The translations under genes were made by a program, and so were the position numbers. Shown here piece by piece: positions 55,087 to 64,000 of a stretch of DNA of 64,000 nucleotides. Below the pieces are notes generated by a model. It saw nothing but the letters and a program-made list of their open reading frames with translations, ran no database searches and was not told where the DNA came from. This DNA comes from Trematomus loennbergii (taxonomy: Eukaryota > Chordata > Actinopteri > Perciformes > Nototheniidae): positions 28,956,304 through 29,020,303 of the forward strand of contig JAAOOA010000002.1 in NCBI GenBank assembly GCA_012861695.1. The letters are read 5' to 3'. The stretch's first letter is position 1. Each line of letters begins with the position of its first letter.

Positions 55087-58000
55087 TAGAAAGAGAACAC
55101 ATAAATATTGACATAACTTTTTAACATGTCAGTTAGAAAGGCTTTGTAGTTGTTAGGGCTGAATGATTTGGAAAAAAGAACTCATTTTGACTGATATTGC
55201 GATTTAGAGGGATTTATTGGTTTTGCATCCTTATTCCCATCATCATTAAACATATATTAAAATGATTATGGTGTGATCTTCTTAAGAGTATCTGTAGGAG
55301 ACAAATGTTTTGTTTACTTTGTAGAACAATAGTTGGCTCGGATATCACCACAATACTGAATACAAAATGTTTAGCCTTTAACAATATTGAGCTTCCACAA
55401 TTTGGAAAAAATGACTAGTCCATATTGCAATTTTGATAAAAGTGTGATTAATTGAGCAGCCCTAATCTTTATCATGTTCAAATTTGCTTCCAAGCTGCGA
55501 TCACCATCTGAGAAAACCCCACAATCAGCAGATTAGAACAGTACGCCTTGTCCAAACTCTCCCAGAACACCTTGTTGGTGGTTTCAGAATAAGAGGAGCT
55601 GTTCCTGCTCAAATGCCATCTCCTTGGTATTTGTTAATCTTTGTGATAAGACTTTGAGCTTTTATCCGTGCTACTTGAGTAGCCCCGATTCCCCTCCTTC
55701 TTGGCTTCCCAACGGATGTGACCTAATTTCTTTGATCAAGGAGTTCATTTGCACTTTCTAAGTTTACTCACTGGAATGTATGGTTGTAAATCAAAGCCCT
55801 TAACATACAGAATCACTGTTCTATCTTAAAATTATGAAACATTTGTTTTGCCCACTTTATGAGCACATTCTCTAAGCCTCAGAGCATTTAGACAAAAAAA
55901 TAAATAAATAATCCCAAACTATAATAGCCCTGCATCTGAAATAATAGCATTCGGGAAAGCCACAAAAAAGAAAGAAAACAAAGCTTGCACATTCAAAATA
56001 TATGGATCGATAATTTGTAAGATTAATCAAAATGCATAATGCAGTTAAAAGCACAAATATATGATTAGTGAAATAAATATAAAAGCACTACATCTGAAAA
56101 AAAAGCATACGGAAAGCCTAAAAAAAAAAAAACGGTCAACAAAGCCTGCCTATTAGAAAATATGCATCAATAATTTGTAAGATTGATTTAAAATACATAA
56201 AGAAGAGGTAAATGAAATGTGTACAAATAACGATAAGTTAATTAATCAAATTCAACACATATTCTTTATTTAAAAACCAGAGAAAAATACCTTTTTTTAG
56301 GTGTTGCCAGTGCTGTTGTCCCTCTATGTGTAAATAAGAGCTGAATAGAGCTTACCCAGTTCAACTTAAGCAACGTGTATACACACACACACCCATGCAC
56401 ACATACACGCACACAACGCTGATCTAAGCATGAAAATTGGACAGAGGTTAAGAGTTACGTAACAGGTAGAAATGAACAGTCATGATCAAGTGACCGAGGC
56501 GTGACACAGCAAAGAGAGTTAAAGATACAACAGAGTTTTACAGCATATGTCCCATAATGCAATGCTGTGAGCACTTGTTCACAACTTAAGTATTTTTTCA
56601 TAATCAAATTCAGCCTCCCAGGGAATTACTTGTTCATATGTAAAAAGTAAAATAACAATGCTTTCCTATCCTTGAACTGACATTTATTTTTCATTCTGTC
56701 TCATTTTGGGGTATGCAGGGAGATTGTACTCAGACTGTTATCAGGTATATCTAACAGGGGTTAGGGTTATTCATCTTGGCTTGTAAGAGGATGAGGTTAC
56801 ATAGCTGCATAGTGGGTCAACATATGCAGGCTGATTACTGTGGCTCAAAGTCTTTTAGTCTGAGCTGATCACCTCTGTGTCGTGTTTCTTTTGTGTTGAC
56901 CCCTGAACCCTGACTACTGCTAACTACTTGTAACACTGATAGTAAAACGTTTTTTTAATGTATTCTACATAAAGGGTGTAACTTGTAATGCTGTAACTTG
57001 TAATATGAATATAAACTAAGTTGGTTGAGACTGCTTTGGAGTTCACTTTTTAACGTGTAAAAGTTATTATTTAAAAGGCAAGAATCCATTTTATTCCCAT
57101 GCATGTGTGAGTCTCTCCAGCTTCATGTTTTGACCAAACACGAGCAGCCAAGTTTTATGACTGTCAAATTGAGCGGAGTTCACAAATCTCTCACTCACAC
57201 TGAACACAATTTAACAAGCTTTTTTTCTGGTTGAGCTCCTCAGAAGCGAAATAGTCCGCCCACAGAATAAACCACACGTAAAAGGACAGAAGTCAAACCG
57301 TGATGAATGAATTCTCTTATCGTAACATAATGTGTCGATACATGTTTTTCAAATTTACAGTTAAACGGCTCAACTCTTCTTGTGTATGACATCATTAGCT
57401 GTTGTGAAATACGATAATAAAGGTCCTTCCCCGCCTTCTCTGCAATTACAAGTGTTGTCTCCCCTCAAGCAAACTACAGGCCTCAAAGGGATCAGCCTTG
57501 TTAGGAAACCACAGAGGCAATGTGCAGACTAAACATGGGAAACTGCCAGTAAAACCGAGCGATTATACGTTCTTTACGTCTACCACACTGGTCTTCAGCC
57601 GCTCGTCACCTCTGTGTGGTTTTGTGGCCACATTTGTCTGGACCGCCTTCTCTTTCCTGCCTCATTTGCTCCATCTGTTGCCTCGGCGTGGATTGTGAAC
57701 TTTCCGCACCAGGTGTTCCTCTCGACCGCTCGCCAATAAATGTCAGCTAACAGCAAACTGCTGCCGCTGCCTTCAAATCATACACATTCTAACTACTGCA
57801 TTTACCCAAAAGGCAACGGCAGTTCGAGCTGCAAACCCTCTGAGTGGACAATTGGCAAATGCATGTGAGATATCACGCCCCAACACCTTCTCACTTTCAG
57901 AGGTCTTTTGGCACCTCATAACCTGGCATCCTGCTGTTCTCAGAGGATCATCGGCCATTAGCTCTTTATTTATTTATTTTCTTTCCCGCAGTAGTGATTA

Positions 58001-59300
58001 CTTTGCATGGTATGTTTTCTTTACAAAAGGATCATTTCCTGGCAAATGCAAGCAGACTTTTGCCCAACTCGCCTGTTACCAATTACCATAGTTTGGTATC
58101 AGTGTAGAGACAAAATCATTAGTGTGTCAAAAGCCATTACAATACAGCACTTTTATTGCCCACAAGCCATATACTTATCTCATGTCTTAACAAGATGTTT
58201 TGCCAGCTTGAATTTCTTTATCTAAATGTGTGCAAAGAAGTAATAAACTGCACATTTATGGCAGTGTAAATCTTCAAAATATCAACTTAATTTTCCTAAT
58301 AAACACATTTCTGTATTTTCAAACAGCACTGATCCTTCAATTTATAAAAGCCTCCTGTTGTTTATTATTCATGTTATTGAGACCCCTAAATGAAATCTTA
58401 AGGCTAAAACTATCAAATTTAAAAAATGGATGCCGTGCTAATCCTGTTAAGCCACATTAATGCACATCACTGAGGGGGAAGCGTGAGTCTATATGAAACT
58501 GATGGCACGCCTACAGTTACAGTGAATAAATAGGTTCACAATAAAGGAGACTGATCAAATGTATCAGAGTACATCTAAGCAAAGTTAGAAGAGACAGTAT
58601 TACAGAAAGTGGTAAAAGATTCACTGAAGGTGCAGCTAACAGCGTGGCCAGAATCTAATTACCACTTGTGTCAATGAGACAGTGTAATGTACTGAAATAA
58701 GATAACTACCCAGTAGAGTGATCCTTGGCAAGAAGGTGCCCAGACTTGTTGTTATGTGTAAAAGGCCTGTCTTCTTGGTCATTTTGGATATATTCCCCAA
58801 CTGAATCAAGCCTGCACCAGTTATGACAACACATTGGTGTATCTGTTCCTATCATTTGACACAATAAGACATTTTATATTGAAGTATTCTAACTTAATAG
58901 AGCAGTATAAATTGGCCAAAACTTTTAAGGACTATGTGTTTTTTTCTCTGGGAATGTAATGTATATGTACCATTTCATGCTACTTTGGCTTTAGTTACAC
59001 ATTCTGTGAATTAAGATCTTACATAAACAAAACCTGCGAGAAGTTTGTTATAAGTTAAACTGTGTGTATTACAAAGTATCTTAATTTATTTCATCATTAA
59101 TCCATTAGTATTACTAATAATCCAATAATCCAAAATATAATGATATAACAAAAATAGGGTCTTTCTGAAACTAGTGTTTTAACTTTTGAAAATAAAGTTG
59201 TTTGCTACTTGTTATACTTAGTAATACCTATTTAAATAATACTTTACCTTTTATCATTGCAGTATTGCTCCTTAAAAACAAGTAACATAATTATTCTACC
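55087..59300. other. tsku first intron or upstream flank, left part
   Basis: AT-rich. No coding exon recognised. A short CA run lies near 56374-56415. The many small reading frames here show no family resemblance. Confidence 0.45.
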
Positions 59301-59309
59301 AATGTTTCC

Positions 59310-59560
59310 AGTGGTGGAATAAAACGTCTACATCACTTTACTTTAGAAGACAATGTTGTATTTTTTATTCACTACATTTATCTGACAGCCTTAGTTTAAT
59401 ACTAAGCTTATGGCTAATACAACATATAAATCTTGTAAAAAAACATTGGTTATAGGTTAAGATATAGCAGCACTATACACATTAATTAAATGCAGGACTT
59501 TAACTGGTAACAGAGTGTTTTTTAAGATTTAGTATTTTCTAATTTTACTGAGTAGCCTAC
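59310..59560. repeat. degraded CAAGTACT-family MITE
   Basis: Opens AGTGGTGGAATAAAACGTCT ... CTTTACTTTAG and closes with TTTTACTGAGTAGCCTAC. Diverged copy; limits approximate. Confidence 0.4.
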
Positions 59561-60271
59561 CCCCACTAACTCATAGGTCCATCAGAAGGACCTTTTCCAT
59601 GAAACCCTAGTTAAACTCTTCTTTTTGCAGTTTAACAGTCTGTCTCCAGCTGATTTTCAGACTACCACATCATAAAAAGTGTGACTAACTGTGTCCTGCC
59701 CTGTGTGCATTACCACGCTGCACCGCTGCCCTGGGACGTCAACCAGGAGGCGGGCCGGTATACTCTCACTGCATGGGCACCTCCGCAGATCAAATTTCTT
59801 GCAGCTGTACGTGGCAAACCCCGGAGGACTCCACTGCAGCCTTTCTGGATAAAACACCCAAAACAAGTATCACATGTGTATCTACGAGTACTTATACTAT
59901 AACAACTTTAACGTCTACCCCGCCCCTCTTGGCTGTCAATCACAGCTCCACATGTCACCACTATGGGCATCGGACCGCAAGAGTTTGCACACTTCGTAAA
60001 GTTTCTTTCTCCGTGTGTGAATAATTTGCGGTTAACGATATGGTCAGTCCAGAACTATGGGACACCATGCAGGGGCGGTTTCTTAAAACCAAGAGGCAAC
60101 CGTGAAACCTGATCTGACCACAGCTCTGTGTCCGAAACTATCGTAACACTGCTGATAGACGAAGAGTTAACAAAACCACTTTCTGACAAACAGGGAAAGA
60201 AACGTGTGAAAAATATGAAAAATGTTGCTTTTTCATTACTTTTCTGTACCGAGAAAGTTACGTGGACTTAC

Positions 60272-60480
60272 TTTGGTGCCTTTCCTCCAGACAGTCCGCT
60301 TCTCGGCCGTTTTTTCACTTCACCGCTCCCATTTTCCAGACCCCCGCAGGGCTCCCGTCCCGCCGGTTGCAGTGTGCCCGCTGCTCGGCATGAGCTCTGC
60401 GGATCCCTCCTGTGTCTGCCCGTCACAATACACTGTCAGGAGCTGGAAAACACTGGGACACACTCGTCTGTTCCCATCCC
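60272..60480 (-). promoter_or_regulatory. candidate tsku non-coding first exon and promoter
   Basis: GC- and CpG-rich block (CTCGGCCG, CCCGTCCCGCCGG) in otherwise AT-rich DNA. A strong donor (CACCAAA then GTAAGT, at 60271/60272) reads on the same strand as tsku. tsku needs an upstream non-coding exon. The link across 5.2 kb is inferred. Confidence 0.35.
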
Positions 60481-60872
60481 ATAAAGTCTTGACTTGCTTC
60501 GGGCTCGTTTTACCATCGTCAAGCCCCCCCAGCGTCCAAATGAAGATCACTTCCTGTCGATGCTTTCCAAAATAAAATGCTACAAATGCAGCAATAGCCT
60601 ATTGATACAAATGCTTTGGTTCTATTCAATCACATTTGTATTGTTTCCTCGGCTACCGTTGCCAGGGTGCTTTTGATGTCAGGTCAGGATATGGACAATA
60701 TTGTTATGTTGGCAACAACAATACATTAATATTACATAATCATTACATTGTGAAAGGTTTGATGATATCCATCAGTTTCGTTCATACCGTGATTATCATT
60801 GAATACAATTATTAGCCAGGCTGTTTGTAGTTGCTCTGTTGTAGGCTACCAACTTGCGCAATGACGTTTGTC

Positions 60873-60909
60873 AAAAATATATTGTCAAACGGTTTGACAA
60901 TATATTTTT
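60873..60909. repeat. perfect palindrome, 18-bp arms
   Basis: Arms 60873-60890 and 60892-60909 around a single G (TATTGTCAAAC / GTTTGACAATA core). No flanking duplication seen, so it is not clearly a transposon. Confidence 0.9.
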
Positions 60910-60939
60910 TTGATGGTCATACCAATAAACATTGATGTA

Positions 60940-61270
60940 ATGTAACTATTTACTCAAGAACTATACTTTTTGTAAAACATGTAGGTAGCCTACTTGTAGC
61001 CTACTTTATTCTATTATTTCACATGATGCTACTTTATACTTTTTACTCCACTACATGTATTTACCTATTAAGTTACAAGTTACTTAGCAGATTTAGTTTA
61101 ATACAAAATATAAATCGACACATACAGTATATTATCAAATGTTATTATAAGTTAAGCTACCCAGTAGCCTAGTAGCTATATAAAGTAGAGCAAATAAACC
61201 AAACTGCAACAGTGAAGTGATGAGCACATTAATCAATAATCAAATAGGCTAGTATTTTTTGGTTATTTTT
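60940..61270. repeat. CAAGTACT-family MITE, partial
   Basis: TATTTACTCAAGAACTATAC and TTTTTACTCCACTACATGTA blocks match the family interior; the right end is missing. Confidence 0.45.
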
Positions 61271-61404
61271 TCAATTTGTATTAACACACTCACGTAACTT
61301 TAAAGAATATTCACTGAAACAAACAATATTGCCTCTAAGGCAATACGTAGTTTAGATTTTGAGCTCCTTAACCAACCCCCATCCCCTCAGGAAGCCTTTT
61401 GCCT

Positions 61405-61485
61405 CCTGTCAGGTCATCATTGAAAATAAGAATTTGTTCTTAATTGATTTTCCTGGCTAAATAAAGGTTCTACTACTACTACTTA
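61405..61485. repeat. retroposon 3' tail
   Basis: AAAATAAGAATTTGTTCTTA followed by TGGCTAAATAAAGGTT and an ACT microsatellite, a tail common to fish LINE/SINE elements. Confidence 0.6.
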
Positions 61486-61554
61486 CGCTTTTACTTTGAA
61501 GGCCAACACGTCCAACTTCCGGTGTTGGACTGTATTTCTGACGCTGCTTCTCCG

Positions 61555-61571
61555 TGCGCCTTCTAGTGGAG
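61555..61571 (-). promoter_or_regulatory. CTCF-like motif
   Basis: Reads CCACTAGAAGGCGCACG on the minus strand, close to the consensus core with one weak position. Confidence 0.35.
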
Positions 61572-62375
61572 AGACACTGCAAACAAACCCACATGAGAAG
61601 GAAATCTAACATTCAGCATTGCACAACAAGGCGGCGGTTTGTTTCTATTGGCCTCAACACACATTTTGATGACACTGATTAAAAAGATAATGTGAACGGA
61701 AACGCAGACTTTTCCTGTTGCTACCCTTTTGGGAACTTTTAATATGGTGGAAACCTTTGTTAAGACAGACCCTTCAGATGTATGTAAAGTAATTGATTAT
61801 ATACTGTAGTGCTTATATTTTCCTTATTATGATGTGTTATGAGGATAACATTGTTTGTAATTAGTTTGCAATAAGACATTAGATAATTTCAAACACTATT
61901 CTAGTTTTCTACACAGGAGAGCCAATCTTTAGGAACACATTATGTTATTGTCACATGCCAAAACTAATCTGTGGAGACATTTGGCTACTTCCTGTTACAA
62001 GAGATAATCGAATAAATTCTCTAGAAGGGCCTGAAATACAGAGGTCAGTGATGAGTTATGGTGAACATCTGTTGCTGCTCACACAGCACGAAGGGGCCTC
62101 CGCTCTTAATTTGAACCCTCATTTTGCTTTCCTCGTGAGAGCATGACTGCATCATTGCACACACCCATTGTAGGCTCAATACAAACAAATTCACTAATAT
62201 TTGCACTTTCAGCGGTACATGCATTATTCTTGTAAAAAGCGTTAAAAAACATTTGATATAAAAGAATACAGACCATGATCACTTTGTTCCCTAAAAAAAG
62301 GCATGTCATACACTGAGCTGTGATAGAAAGAGGAACCTATTTTGACATGTCATTTGTTGTTAGACGTGTAGCAAC

Positions 62376-62557
<182 letters not shown>

Positions 62558-62559
62558 TT

Positions 62560-64000
62560 GTATGAGTGTCTGGGATTCCTCAAGCCTGTAAAGATAAGAT
62601 AGGGCACAGGCAGAGAGATTGCAGAACAGAGCATGAGACTGGAAGTAGAAACAAAAAAACCTTTGAAAGAAGCATGTGAAAGAGCAACCTGATATATGAT
62701 GAGGCAAACATGACCCAAGTGAACATATATTATCACAAAGTATAGTGTGACACATTAGCCTATAAATGTATTTTAATTATTCAAGAAATGAGCTCGTTTT
62801 TATTCTAGGTTGTTTCCATTTAGCCAGTCATTCCCAGCACACTTAACCGTTATATGAACATAGAAATGTCCATATGACGTTTGCAGCATAAGGTAATTAT
62901 AAAAAATATACCTACTTCACAGAACATACCAGCTCTTGTTGACGGATTTGTGCCTCTTTATTAAACAGTGTGTTGTTGAAAATATCCCTATTTAATCTGG
63001 GTTGAAAGCATTCTGTTTTCAGCATCCATGGAGTTACATTTAAAGATTAGATATACACACTGTAAATACTTTTTTCTTTCCCAGTGGATAATATATTATG
63101 TTCCGCTAGATGGCAGCAGTGCCACAGAGAGCCTTTAATAAAAACATGTAATATTAAATCAGGACCTTCACTGTTGTTGTTATCAGGCACGTGCAGAGGA
63201 TGTTAGAGGGGCATGAGCTCAAATTCATAAAAAGGCAATCTGCCATTTTTTGTTACTTTTAAATAAATACATGCCTGATATAATTACTTGTGTGACAGTT
63301 TGAAGGGATATAAAATGTATGTATTTAAATAAACCTATAGGGTTGGTTCAAACACTGATACATGACAGTTTATTAATGATACGTGCAGAAAAATGAATTA
63401 TATTTCAGTACATTCTTCTAACAGATATAGCCCAACTCTGATCTATACAGAAGCTCAGTACTGCATGCAAAGATGCTGCCCCTCTCTTGCCTCCTTTTTT
63501 CTCTTACCACCTTTCCATAAATGCATCAGGAACAATGGTTCAGTAATGACAGGCAATAGGAAGATGCTGATATTGTACGGCTAAGATACTGTGCCAACAA
63601 ATGAGTATAAAATAATTCACATTTCACATTTCACAAGATACTAAAGCACACAATTATAAAAAGCAACACATTAGATAAGGTGTATTAGACACAGGTTTAT
63701 CCTTTTCTTTGCTTTATGTGAGATAATGATACGGATTTGTAAAAACAGTTCATTCAAAAAAGGGCACTTCTCCAATAGGAGAGCAAAAGGGCATGTGCTC
63801 AAGCCCCATTTGAGGTCTATCTGTGCACTTGCCTGATTGTGATTTCAGTTTAATCTTCAGAAAATATAGGTTAATTGTGTGGTGTCCGGGTCTGTGGGAC
63901 CCGTTTTCATTATTTATCTAAAGAAAAATGATATGATAAATTATTTTTTCAAACTCACACTCAATGGCCATGGCTCAATTTCTGTGAAGAACATATATCA
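62560..64000. other. right-edge flank
   Basis: No coding exon or RNA gene recognised besides the CTCF-like motif. Confidence 0.4.
63103..63119 (+). promoter_or_regulatory. strong CTCF-like motif
   Basis: CCGCTAGATGGCAGCAG matches the known CTCF core almost perfectly. It may mark an insulator upstream of tsku. Sequence only; occupancy unknown. Confidence 0.5.

Noticed and set aside
60128..60575. Plus-strand frames of 117-118 codons
   Set aside because: Lie over the GC-rich block proposed as the tsku first exon; overlapping frames with no family resemblance.

Overview
This is a teleost fish nuclear segment, probably from a spiny-rayed fish. The genes are intron-rich with GT-AG introns, the protein matches are vertebrate, and the intergenic DNA is packed with fish-type DNA-transposon derivatives, LINE/SINE tails and microsatellites. 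Nothing prokaryotic or viral was seen.

Layout. (1) 1.06-7.42 kb, minus strand: tbrg1, with every exon in frame (544 aa), FYRN/FYRC domains, and an extra N-terminal segment that reads as a HARE-HTH winged helix. (2) 8.49-11.03 kb: two abutting long-TIR transposon copies, one carrying a nested element. (3) 11.0-14.7 kb: repeat-rich spacer with a solo LTR. (4) 14.7-31.3 kb, minus strand: three tandem secreted matrix metalloproteinase (MMP) genes. (5) 31.3-40.1 kb: spacer with nested transposons and one orphan coding-like exon. (6) 40.2-43.4 kb, plus strand: a fourth MMP, a collagenase of the mmp13 type, with a TATA/AP-1/Ets promoter. (7) 43.9-53.7 kb: spacer and probable tsku 3' UTR. (8) 53.7-55.1 kb, minus strand: tsku (tsukushi), complete at 348 aa. 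(9) 55.1-64 kb: upstream flank of tsku with a GC-rich candidate first exon, MITEs and a long CA microsatellite.

The four MMPs are a local tandem family acting on extracellular matrix: propeptide with cysteine switch, zinc catalytic domain, hinge and four-bladed hemopexin domain. Each has one to three small reading-frame breaks, seven in total. Six are explained by one missing base, mostly in short homopolymers, and one by a two-base loss. The two non-MMP genes have none. Base-level assembly error is the simplest explanation; recent decay cannot be excluded from sequence alone.

The most interesting signals are the HARE-HTH domain fused to TBRG1; a foldback-type transposon in an MMP intron whose inverted arms are 20-bp tandem arrays and which contains a perfect 36-bp-arm palindrome; a 42-bp minisatellite in the mmp13 intron carrying nine CTCF-like cores; the propeptide intron shared by only two of the MMP paralogues; and the orphan exon near 34.8 kb.
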